A stretch of DNA of 64,000 nt from Mucidula mucida (Eukaryota; Basidiomycota; Agaricomycetes; Agaricales; Physalacriaceae). The position numbers were made by a program, and so were the translations under genes. The stretch's first letter is position 1. Each line of letters opens with the position of its first letter. The DNA is taken from assembly GCA_015501055.1 (NCBI GenBank), contig JADNYV010000154.1, forward strand, positions 25,259 through 89,258, given 5' to 3'. Under the pieces are notes generated by a model. The model saw nothing but the letters and a program-made list of their open reading frames with translations. It made no database searches and was not told the DNA's origin. This document shows positions 23,494-35,100 of this stretch, one piece after another.

Positions 23494-25514
23494 AATCGTT
23501 AAGAAAGGAGCAATATTATTCCTGTGCCGAGGAACAGTAATGCCTCTACGAAGAGTAATAGTCGTCAAAGCTTTCGCGAGAGCTAAAAGAACAGCGGTGG
23601 GTCTGCGAAGAAGGATGCGATGGAACCTCCGAGGGATCCCTGACGGTCGGCCTTAATAATCTTTAAACATGGAATGGTGAATCCAAAAAATACTTGGTCG
23701 GACTTTCTAAACTGACACCGCGGAACGCGAAAAGCAGATCGCTGCAACGTAGAGACAGCAGCTCGGTGCTGGCACCGTCGGGACAGAGGATATCTATGCT
23801 GGGTCGCTGTTCCGGTTCTCGGTTCAGAAAGGAACTGTAGCAACGAAAGTCAACCTCGGAACGTCCAATTTATGTAATGCGCTTCTCTTCACACCTGAAA
23901 TGGAATGAGCGCCGAGGACTCGTGTTTACAGCACGGAATCTTGAAACAAAACCAAGTCAGATTTGAGGGAATAGGGACTGCTGGCTCGACCTACGGAGTG
24001 ACAAGCCAAGAAGAGGATGGCCCACACGGGACGGGATGACATAGAAAATGTACGGCACTGGTATTTAAAGTTGTCGCAATCACCTCTCACGACTCCAGAG
24101 ATGGCAGGAAGCTACCACGAATGTGGCCCTAGATCCAGCACGTGGTGAGTAGCTCGTCTCGGACTTGGAAATACACCACGCCAACCGTGAGCAGTCACCT
24201 TTCGAGGATTCCCAATGCTAACAACACTCCTACACAACTCCTACCAGCGCGGTATGCAGAGATTGCCCCGCCATATGTTCGACTTGCATCCTGTTATCGA
24301 TTTGCGTGCCGACCCTTTTGGGTTTAAGGATGACGTGGGACGTGAGTTCCCTTGAAAAGAATCAGATGAGTCTGATAATTCCCAGATAAATGTTAAGATA
24401 GCTCCGTAAAGAGGAACGGAACGCGCTAGACACAGAACGAAGTAGCATACGATGCGTATTGGTCGGGAGTGTTAATCAACGAAGAATGCGCCCGTGTAAA
24501 AAGACCGGGATCCGAAAGACAGCCAGGGCAAAGTTAGGTCAACGCAAAAGACTGGGCATCCCGTCATGCAGTCATTTGATAAGTACCGTTTTACTGCTGT
24601 GGAAAGTTAGATTTCCCAGGACGCCCTTTACGATAGTCGAGACATACCGCGGTCGAAAGGTGCAGAGACACCGACCGAACCGAGATCAGGAACGCGATCG
24701 GACTCTCACGAGCACTTGCGCGAGCACTTGTTGGAAGCCGGAGGCCTCATCGATTACAGGATTGCAGCAAGCAGGTGACCTCCTGCGCTGTGCCACTAAC
24801 GAAACAACCATTCAGTCGTTGCCAAGCAAATAGGAGTAGAACGCGCTCGTACGCTTGGTACTCGGCGATGCTCGACACAGGTCCGTAGGAGACGAAAGAA
24901 GCTATTTCAGAGTAATACTGATAGACGCGAGTCAGGGCGTCAGGTGTTACGTGCGACGAGAGAAAAATAAAGTGAAGTTCGCTCACCGATTTGTAAATGA
25001 GCTACGTGCCAGAGGACGACTTTCAAGAGATGAAGGAAGACAAGGCGATCACAGGATGGTGATGACGCGAAAGAGTTGTGAAATGCAACAAACCCTTACT
25101 GCAGACAGATGGCGGAAAAAAAGGATGTCCTGAAAATGCGGCTGAGAATAACAGACGTGATAGGATAGCTACTTACCTGGCCTGGATGCGTCCGTGGTAG
25201 GAGGTGGAAGTACGTTACGGACTCTATGAGACTCAACGGTAGGATCCTCCTCTTATTCTACCAGTCGTATGGCAAAAACAAGCTCTCGTCATTGCTTCGT
25301 GAAGCGCGAGTCTGATATAATAAGTATTTTGGCCTCAGAGGAAGATGGGGATGGTTACTTTTATATCCTCCCGCCTCCAGACAAGAGCAACCAGACGAAG
25401 TATAGAACTTGGGGAAGTAGACCGGTTTTTTATGTAACTTGCGTCCACAGCAAGATGTCACATCGTCCTCTCAATGCAAGAAGGAAGGAATGTGTATGGC
25501 TCAATGAGATCTTC
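23494..25514. other. Intergenic stretch, nothing recognised
   Basis: Frames here are short and arginine- or serine-rich by chance composition. I saw no motif, repeat copy or RNA gene. Confidence 0.4.
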
Positions 25515-26800
25515 CAACGTGAAAAGGAAACCGATGCGCCCGTATACAGGTGGCACATATGTTGGGAATACAGGCCTCGTTGCGAATGCCTTCCTATGGA
25601 ACGGAGAGAACGCGAATACAACCAAGTAGATCGCATGACCACCCGCGCATTCATGCCATTCCTTGGATGGTGTTTTTCTAGTTAAGGTAAGGAAGGCGGG
25701 ACGAAAGACAAACGAAATGAAAGGCGAACGAACAGGCGTGTGCGAACATTGAATTCAATCTCCGATCAAAATTTCTCAGTGGCTTCGGCCCCAGGTCATA
25801 TTTTCTTCCCCGAGACGTCATGTATTCCTCCAATCTGCAGGTGCGCACCGTGTATACAATTATTGGACACTATACCAAACGAAATCCTTTCTGACATCTT
25901 CGACATCGCCTGACCCCGCTGCATCGCCTGCCTGTGCGAAATGCCCATCTGACAATGCTCTCTTTCCTTATCCAAATTCCGTCTCCGATTACGCGCTTCG
26001 TCGAACGCCATGCGCACTCGTTGCGCCCCTCTGACAATACTTTTCCGGGTACCTGTACATTTTACTCTATGACCTCTATGGTCGCCTTTGGAAATCGTGG
26101 GTATCGACGGGTGTTGATGAATCATTACCCTCATACGTCAACGTCGAAACTCCTCCAGAACCGGATGTGGTCCGTAGTCTCGTAAACCGACTCAACGACA
26201 GAAGATGTAAGAATTGCCGGCTATTATTGCTCGATGATGCCGTCTCTTCGGCGTCTCTATCTCCAAACGTTGCAGGAATGGCCTACGATGTCGACGTGTG
26301 CCTGCTTCACTCGAACTGCTTGCCACTTGACGTCCCTCCGACTACCACAGCTCACGGTGCACGTCCTTCCTGTACTGTTTCAGTGCGATCGGACGCTGGT
26401 ACTTAGATCTCAGTCCGACGGACTCATCATGATGTCCATTGTACCATTTTGGAGGATATTGCTGAGGGGAGTGGATATGTTGGGCGCACGGGCTAAAAGC
26501 GACCCGGTGCTACAGGTGTCGCGAGTTTTGTAGACTGTTCGGAGACGATGGAGTCGGATGAAGAGTATTTCATGACAAGTATCTTGGATGAAATGAGGCC
26601 TTCAGAGACCGCGGTTTGTCTTATACAGATCGACAGCGACGAACGAGAAAGAAGGTGGGATACATGCTGTGCAATTGACTTTTGTTTCCTCTGTGGGTCT
26701 TTATCTAAAGCTTCAAAGAAGTCATATTTGGAATGTACGCGGACTTTGTTAGGCCAACCGGTGCCGGTACTAGTGGGATTGTTTGAAGGCTGAATTGATG
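25515..26800 (+). pseudogene. F-box-like remnant overlapping repeat R1, copy 4
   Basis: The 5' part carries R1 anchors (GCCCGTATACAGGTGGCACA at 25538 and ATTCAATCTCCGATCAA at 25751). At about 25870 one frame reads TIPNEILSDIFDIA, a good match to the first half of an F-box, and then stops. Further on, 26234-26533 gives leucine-rich pieces (PSLRRLYLQTL, TSLRLPQLTV). F-box proteins recruit targets to SCF ubiquitin ligases. Frames are repeatedly broken, so it is dead. It lies just outside the left inner arm, as the F-box gene at 44006-45311 lies outside the right one. Confidence 0.45.
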
Positions 26801-26813
26801 ATTGTTACAAGAT

Positions 26814-27967
26814 TCATGTGGTAAATGTATAGAATGATGATTGATATGGCATCTGATTAAACCTGAAGTGCTCTGGAACCGCCGCCGATCTCCATCCTTT
26901 ATCCTCCAACTCACCTCGGCGCACCATATCCATGAACCTCGTCATCTTGAGCTCGTACGGCGCGAAGCTCGCATGAAAATCATTAGCTGTCATGAACCGA
27001 GGCGCTTGATGTTGGGGTATGAACAACGATGATTCTAACGGCGACAGCGCCGAGGCGTCTGTCGACAAAGAAGAGTGCGATACGGCCATAGGCGACGAAG
27101 GTGACGCATCCCCCGACGAGCGCCATGATAACGGTGCCAGATCCACGCGGTCCATGTCTTCGCCGATCGCACGAAGTAGCCGCTCACTAAGAGTCGGCTG
27201 CTTCTGTTTATCGAGGTGCGATATCTGCCCCATAGACGCATGTCTGATGGGCGATGAAGATGGTAGAGACATTGGCGAAACGATAGGCGTCGTCGTCGGT
27301 GTAGGGACCTGGATGTTCACAGTTTGAATTGGAGGTGGTGATGTTCGTTGGCCTTTCGTTCGCTCGCTTCCAGCCCTCCTATACTCCGGCTCTGGGCTGG
27401 TCGTGCTCGGTGTCGGCAGCCGACCCGCACCCGTCTGAGACTGTCGTTCTCTTCTTCGTGCAATCCATTCATGCACAAATCCGCCGTTACATTGAAACCG
27501 CGTGCCCATATAGCGACAAGCTCGTCAGAGGGATGCGGCGTCTCATTGAAACAGATAGCCAGTTCCGCTTCGGCTTGAGGAGTGAACGCTGGCCTGGCGC
27601 CGCTCACAGAAAGGAGCTCCGTTTTGCGTGTCTGCTGCCTGTGTTTCGCAAACCAGGCAGTCAATTTTGGCTCGTCATAGTGGCTATTACCAGCTACCTG
27701 TAACGCCGAGTTAGGTAGTGACTGCGAGCAGGAACGGGGGGTCACGTACTATCACGTTCCGGAGTAGCTCTAGTTTCTGATCTCGAGTAGGCTTGTGGGA
27801 GACGTTCTCGTAGAATGCTGGAGGACAAATCAGACTATTGCTTTCATTATGAGCTGGAAGGAATACAGACCTTTGAGAATAATTCTACCGGCGTGGTTTA
27901 GAATTGGCTTGGACGTTCTCGCTGAAGACGACGAGGCTTCTAGTTGAAAACAGTTGTATAGCATCAT
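26814..27967 (-). pseudogene. Homeodomain-like protein, frameshifted copy
   Basis: This is the inverted, nearly identical twin of the gene at 41973-43076. The N-terminal exon and the first homeodomain-like segment (KLTAWFAKHRQQTRK) are kept. The second segment loses one base: this copy reads NVTADLCMNG where the twin reads NVTAHFVHEWIARRR. After the break the second frame continues open to 26814 with the same Ser/Pro-rich sequence. The last residues differ from the twin because the repeat ends near 26880. Confidence 0.7.
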
Positions 27968-28281
27968 TCGACTATAGCCAAAGAAAAAGTGTATCGTTGC
28001 AGCAGAAAGGAGAGCGATTTTTGGCAAAAGGGATTCATGGTCATGGTAATAAGGCGACGCCTTTTGATTGCAGCTCCCGATTCGGCTGTCTGGCCACCTT
28101 GTTTTTTCTGTTATCGATATTGAGGTACAATCGATATACCTCGAGTAGTCTTCCGCCTGTCATGGGTCCCTTTGTGTGGTGGCTTTCCACCAATCATCTT
28201 TCGAGGTCAATACATTCACCCTATCCTGTTTCAGATCCATATGTTCGACCCTTTGTTATATTTTCGTCTGGAAGAATATAT
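26880..28281. repeat. Inner inverted repeat, left arm
   Basis: It matches 41663-43065 in reverse orientation at roughly 95%, with both edges fairly sharp. It covers the homeodomain-like gene plus about 300 bases upstream of its start. The two arms are separated by 13.4 kb. Confidence 0.85.
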
Positions 28282-28969
28282 AAACTAGCGGCCAAGATTA
28301 CCCTTCCCTTATCTCTCGTCGCTGCCGCTTGCCCATGATACCTACACGAGCAGACTTGATTGTCGAAAGAGAAGTCTATTAACGGCAGATCTGGGGTCTC
28401 AATACGACATGGAAGGTGATAGAGGTTGCGTGACATGAGAGATAACGCACACAGTGGCTTCAGAATGCATGGCCCATGCGACGTTGCAGGCTAACATCAT
28501 GCCCAGTGGATTTGCGGCATCGAAATCTCACGGTAACGCGAAGACGTATCAATAGCGACTTCCGATCTTGGATTCCGCCTCTATGGACTAGCAAGGTGAC
28601 TGCCAAGCATCACAGTAAGACGTCCGGACTGTAGATAAGGCGCCAACATTGAGAGGCTCTTTAATGAAGGTCCCAGCAAGAGACAAAAACACAGACAGTC
28701 AACCATTCTGGACATGTAGACGTAGAAGGAGCCATCACCTTCATTCGGCTTTTATTAGTAGTATCAAAGCGGAGGACCTGCACTGGTCTACTTCTTTATA
28801 ATCCGCAATATGACTGTTGACTGAAGGCTATCTGAAGTTCGGTGGAGCAGCTTGCATTCACGCAGCGGTGACCGGAGAAGTACTCAGAGAGCAGCATAAG
28901 TAATCCGGCCTACACCAAAGATTCGAGACAATGTGCATACAATATAAGATCCGGAGCGCAACATCACTA
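28282..28969. other. Gap between inner arm and MYND gene
   Basis: No gene or repeat recognised. It corresponds in position to 41301-41662 on the right side. Confidence 0.4.
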
Positions 28970-30837
28970 CTAAGTTACCAGGTCCGCCCTGCACCGACCA
29001 GACGCGTCCCGAACGGACAACTCTCCGTCAGCAGACATATGGAGGAAAAATAAAAGGTTAATTGCTTCGCCGTGTCCATCTCCATTGGCAGCAGTAATGA
29101 TAATCCGGCGCTGGCCAGCTTCAAGATTGATGTGAACCGAACTTGTCGACCATTCCTTGAACTTTAGGACACCACGTCCGCCATCCAGAAAGTCTAGAAC
29201 AATATCGCAATGGCGGGGCATATTTTCTTTGAGACGACGAGCATTGTCTTGCAGGAGTGGAAGCGCAATCTCACTGGCAAGGAAATCAGCCTCCTGTTGG
29301 TCCGCTGATTTATTTGACTTGAGAATGAAATACGGAGAATGAAACGAGTGTTCGTACCTAACGTGCGACCTTCTGGTGCTGGAGCGCAGCCGGTATGCCC
29401 CCCGGCCCGCCAATCGACACACTGGCAAGTGCGGCTGCAATAACGAACGAATTTACACCGGGAGCATACGTATCGCATTCGCGCTCGTCCTTGGGAGTGT
29501 TCGTCGCACTGGAGGCCATTATGTCAGGTCAATGCATCCATGCGTAGGCTGACATACCGCACGATTACCGCATCTGCGGATGTAAGCCTTCCGAATCTTT
29601 TCTCGAATCACAGCAATCTCGAGAAAGGCCCGCATCTCCGGAGAATAGAGATCGTCTCTGTACGTTTCGGACCGTAGGACGGCAGCGATGGGGCGCCTGC
29701 TAGCACGAATGAAGGACTGCCATACCAAAAACTTCTGCATGCGCTCTAGGATCTGCTTCATATGCTTCTGCAGACCGATCTCGCCATGGTCAATATCGCG
29801 TTGCCCGTTGGCCTCGTCCCACTGCACCAATAGTCGAAAGTCTGGCGACGACGTGAAGCCTAAATACCCCGACGATAGGATCTCGTTCGCGGCAGGTATA
29901 CCAACCCATTGTATCAGCTTCTCGAGGCAGTACAACACGTGGTCTACTGTAGCCGCGTATGCCGTCATAGCTTGTTGGATTAGAAGTCGTGCAGCCTTTG
30001 GGGGCTGCATGCACGCCACGAGCCAGTGCGCACCCCGCTTCTCGCTCAACTGGCGAGCAAGAGTCTTATCTTCGGCGATGAGCAATCGGAGAAGCAAAAA
30101 TCGGTCCATGAAGCGGCGCTCAGCCTCTCTGCCGTTCTCGACCATCCGAGAGGCGTCGATGACGAACGCTGCGGCTATCTGTGCCGCGAGCTCTAGAGGA
30201 AGGTGTTGTCGATGGAAGCTGTAAAGAGCCTCAAGTATCCCCCAAACGCTCTTTGAAACCAGCTCTGTGGGACAGAAAAACCCCAATCGCACGAGAGAGG
30301 TCACAAGTTTTTGCGTTCCCTCTGGATCCCCGTAACAGACGTGAAATTGGGGCGTGCGCACCAGGAAATCGGCAAGATCTCTAGCTAGGGCTCCTACCAA
30401 TTGGAACACGCTCGGATCCAAAGACAGACAGACGTCGTCGTCGAGGCGAGAAAGGAACATCATCCAACGCAGCACGCCAGGCCATATCGCCGCGTGAAAC
30501 CGCTCGTCAGTCTTCGCAGGCTCCGCCAAGATGATTTGTACAGCGAGGCGAACTGGCAAGAGGCGGAGACGCTGACACCACAGCGTGCAGTCTACCTGCG
30601 TCTCGGGCGGGGCTTTATCCATGTCAAAAAGAGCAGGGAAGAGACCCCATGCTATGAAGTCCGTGAAGATCGATGAGCGCTGTCCAGGATGATTGTCCTT
30701 CTTTAACAGAGTCAGACAATCGACCAAGGCCTTTGGGGAGCCCGCAAGCGCCTGTGCCTAAATGACGGTTGATATTTGGGTTGAATGCCTCTCGAGAGTG
30801 TGCAAAAGCCTACCTTTAGATCTTCTCGAGGTATCAT
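28970..30837 (-). CDS. MYND-type zinc finger protein, intact
   Basis: Four exons give about 570 residues. Exon 1 is MIPREDLK (ATG at 30837), followed after an intron by AQALAGSPKALVDCLTLLKK and a long helical region without known domain. The MYND finger lies around residues 405-450: RCGNRA, intron, CDEHSQG..MRYVCSRCKFVRYCSRTCQCVDWRAGGHTGC. All expected cysteines and the final histidine are present. The C-terminal part has HCDIVLDFLDGGRGV and ends RADLVT. This architecture (helical N-terminus, MYND near the C-terminus) is a large, expanded family in agaricomycetes with no clear function; MYND fingers bind partner proteins. A decayed inverted paralogue lies at 40690-41300. Confidence 0.8.
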
Positions 30838-32109
30838 GATGAAAGTTCTGCTCAGAGATTAGACGGCCCTGAACCCACCTCGCGGCGGTCAAATTATATT
30901 TGCGATTCCCGAAACAGCCACCACCTACCCATCCCAGACCACCACCGTGTTTGCCTTGCGTACCTACTTTTCTTTGCGCGTTGAAGGCCACGGGTGACGG
31001 CCCGAGCTCGATAGGCGTGTGCTGTGACCCGAGCTCAATAGGCACAAGCATTTTCGTTGTCCTTTTTTTTGTTTTTTCCCACTGTGACGACATTGAAAGC
31101 TACGAGCCGAGCTCGATAACGTCCAATATGATAGCCACGACCCGAGCACGCTTGCTTTTGCGGGCAAGCCAAAAGAGTATTGGTGACTTCGTACAACAAA
31201 CCCCAGCATGTAAGAACGACGATGTTTTATTTTCCTTTCTCTATCCACATCCTCTGGTTTTGAGGACCGTGAATTTATTGGCGGCGCTTGCCGGACGATG
31301 GCAATGTGCCAAAAAGTTCCTTTCTCCTTGGATGGTCCTGCCGGACCTTGAAGGTGAGCTCGGCTTGCTGGAATGGTAAAGAGCGCAAGAGACGTACGAG
31401 ACGATGTTATCGCGCGCGCACCTCTTCGAACCATCTGCGGAGAGGACTATCAACATCTTCGGGTGTGTGGGCTTGCTTATCTTATCTGCAGGCATGAAAC
31501 GCCACACTCCGTGATGAAGTACGATACTACTTATGTGTTGCCTTGCTTCACCCATAAGCTCCCACGTTCCACTAGTAATCTAAATCGTAGAGAGGCTATC
31601 GAACAGCGAGCGACAGCTTGGACTGTCCGCTCCCCCCGTCTATCAACTAAGGATAAGTACCTCCGAGTTTGTCGAATCGCACATAGATTTGCTACACCAA
31701 GATCTTGTGGGCTTACACGGCCTGTTCAAATCCCCAGGTCCGCTCACTGAAATGAAATGCGCGGTGTTCGACTATCCATCGTCCCCCGTAGAACCAACCT
31801 TACATACAAAGTAACCCACACCTCAGCGTTCAAGTCCGCACATTCAAAAACCTCCTTTCATTCACACCCACCAAACAACCATCTTTTATGTAACATCATA
31901 CTACACAAGTTCTCTTCAAACTTCATCTTCATCAATCATAACTAACACGTCGTCGTCGTCGTGGTATACGTAGGTTAGGTTAGAGTTCGTGATCATTATT
32001 TAACAAAGAAAGAAAAAAAAAATGTCCGATTCCAAAAGACAGAGAGACAATACGTAAAAAAGAGTAAATAAAATAAACAGAACACGTAAATACAACACAA
32101 CACACACAA
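30838..32109. other. Intergenic stretch, nothing recognised
   Basis: It separates the MYND gene promoter from the 3' end of the flippase gene. Near 31005-31125 a motif close to CCGAGCTCGATA recurs about four times, a short degenerate repeat that might be a binding site cluster upstream of the MYND gene. Confidence 0.35.
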
Positions 32110-35100
32110 CTATATCGCCCGTCCACCCTGCCACGACACCGCACTCGCCCGCCGGTCCACGTCGTCGTAGTACCCATCATACGCCACATCACCCGGCGCC
32201 AGACCAGACGCGCCAACGTCGCCTTCCGCGGCAAAGAAATCATCGTGCGCAGTCGCATACGACGCCTCACTCGCAGATCGCTCAAATTGATGGTAACTCG
32301 TCGGTGGAGGAGGGCGGCCCTGCTGCGACGTCGCATACGGTTGATACGACGGCGAAGACGGCGAATGAGGCGAGTGAGGCTGAGGAGGTGGACTCATCTC
32401 ATACGTCGGAGAATGTGGAGAGCGAGGAGGACTACGTGCACCCGCCTGGTACGTCGGAGAATGCGGAGAGCGAGGAGGACTGTGCGCGCCCATCTCATGA
32501 CTCCGCACACCCATCTCATAATACTGCTCCTGCGGGGGCGGCGGCGGTCGCGTGTTATACGGCACTTGCAGCGCATGTGGTGACATCGGCGGCGACATCG
32601 GTCTCGGCGTCCGCGCAGTAGTAGCAACACTCGTCCTCCGACTCGGCGGCGTACTCGTCACCGTCCCATCCGCATACCGATACTTTGGCGACGGCAGCGG
32701 AGACGGCGGCGGTATATCGGACGCAGAGTAGTACGACGCAGGCGACGCCGCCATTTGCCTGTTTGGTCCACGAGCACCGGGAGCGAGGTGATTGGTATCG
32801 TGAGGGCCATAGTCGTAGCGCGTATGGTCGGGTGATGGCGCCATTTGCCGGTTTTGTCCACGACTACCAGGAGAAAGACGATTAGCATCGGGCGTGATAT
32901 AGTCGAAGCGCGCATGGTCGTCAATCGGGGGTGTATCCAAATACGTCGGCCTCGGTTCGTGCCCACCAGGACTAGACGTCATCGCCGGCTCGTACGGCGT
33001 GCCATGATGCAGCGACATCTCCGACCCATTGCGATTGTGCAGAAACATCGGCGTAGCCTCAAGATCACCCCCGCCCCGCTTCTTCTCCTTCCGATGCTTG
33101 ATGCCCAGCTGATCCTTGAGATCACCCTGGACCCAACTCTCCCGAACAAGTTCCTTGTCCAGCGGATAATACGCCGAAGACGCGAATTTGACAAAGAACC
33201 GCGGTGCTAGAAACAAAAGTATCAGGAACATGACCCAGAACACTACCACTGCACGTACCAAGCGCGACAGTCGCCGAGAAGACAATGGCGGCCCAGAACT
33301 GTATCCCACCAAACAAGATCTCCATTTCGTTGATAAAGTCGCTGCTGAAAAAGAACGAATACACCACAATCCAGACCATCATCACTATCGTCGATCCAAA
33401 GACAACAATCCATGTCATAACCGTCCAACTAGACGTTGATGAGCTGCATTCCACATATATCAATGAAGAACTCACTAATGCGTGTTGATACCGACATAGG
33501 TATTCGCCGCCAAGATAGCCGCGACAGCCACAGTAGTACCAAAGTCCGCCAAGGAATCAATCGTCTTTCCTGTCCACGATATCGGTAATCCAAAGATCCA
33601 GATCATGTACGGCATGAAGAACACCACCGCGGATTGGTAAAGACCGTCGCTCATGTACGCCCAGAACTTGCCCTTGGTATACTCCAATCCTCGTATACCA
33701 CGAACATATAGCTGTGGGAAAGCCAGCGCCGCTTTCGCGTTAATATCCTGGTCAAAGGCTATATGCCAATCCAATTAGCCGAGTTACTGGAGCGAGTCGA
33801 CAATTGGACGTACCGCCGAGAACGATGACAGGAAGGGACGTGAAGACCAAATTGTACAACAAGATGAAGGTATACTGGTACAAATATGTCGCGTCGAAAC
33901 TAGAGAATAGTATCAGTACCAATCCCAGAACATAACGAGACCCTAGCTCACCTGTTAAACGGCAAGAACCAGAACATAGCAAACGTCCAGATAACATTCT
34001 ACCAGCCACATCAGCCTACATCAACCACACTAATCAAAAAGGAACCTCACCTTGTAGAAAAAGTTGCTATGCATATCCGCGACACGCTGATACGACCAGC
34101 GGCCATGTACAATCAGCAGCTTCGTCAAGAACCTAAACTGCCCAAACGCATAATCCGCCGACATCGCCGCCTGCGAACCCTCCAGTCCAAACAAGCCGCA
34201 CCCAATGTTCGCCTCCTGGATCATGGCAACATCGTTCGCGCCATCGCCAATAGACAGCGTCATCGCATTACGTCCTTCCTTGACCTACGCGCACTGAGCG
34301 ATAATAGAAAGAAGGGGATAAGACCATACCAGTTTAACCGTGAGCGCCTTTTGGGCAGGAGACACACGACAGCACACTACCGTCTCGCATTGCGTACCGA
34401 GATTCAAGAACATCTCCTTCAGCTCAGGCGTCAGCGCGTGCCTCAACGTGTCGCCATCAATGACCACAGCGAACGCCGCCTGCGCTCCAGGGAAGAAGCC
34501 TCTCTTCCTCGGATCGAAGGAAGGCGGACCAAGGACAGACGCAATCTTGTTCAGTCCAGCCTCGATCTGCCCACGCGCATCCTCGAATGACTCGGCAGAG
34601 ATGATCATGAGTTCCATGTCGCTCTTGAGTAGGTTGCATGAGTATCCGATTTCGATGGCCGTTTGAAGCTTGTCGCCTATAAACACATTTAGCTTCAGCG
34701 AGCGAGACAGGAAAGGAACACACCCGTTAGAATCCAAAGTTTAATGCCAGCCCGATGCAGAGTCTCAATGGCCTCAGGTACGCCCTCTTGCAACTTGTCT
34801 TCCAACGCGGTAGCCCCCAGGATAAGCAGCGAATGCTCGATCAACTCGTTCGCCTTGTCAAGCTCTCGTCCCGGTTCTCAATCGCATTAGCCGCCGCATC
34901 ATATGTCCGACACCACGTCAGATACTCGTCCTCAGTTAACCACCTGTACGCGATACACAGCGTCCGCAACCCACTGTTCGCAAACAACTCCATATCCCGC
35001 GCCGTAGCCGCCTTCAGCTCGGGATCGTGGTCCTTGGCGAGCCGCGCATAAATAACCGAGTCTGCACCCTTGCAGTACAGGATAAGACGACCGTCCGGCC

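Noticed and set aside
31960..31985. Telomere-like TAGGTTAGGTTAG
   Set aside because: It is a TTAGG-type match of two units, not the fungal TTAGGG, and there is no other sign of a chromosome end.
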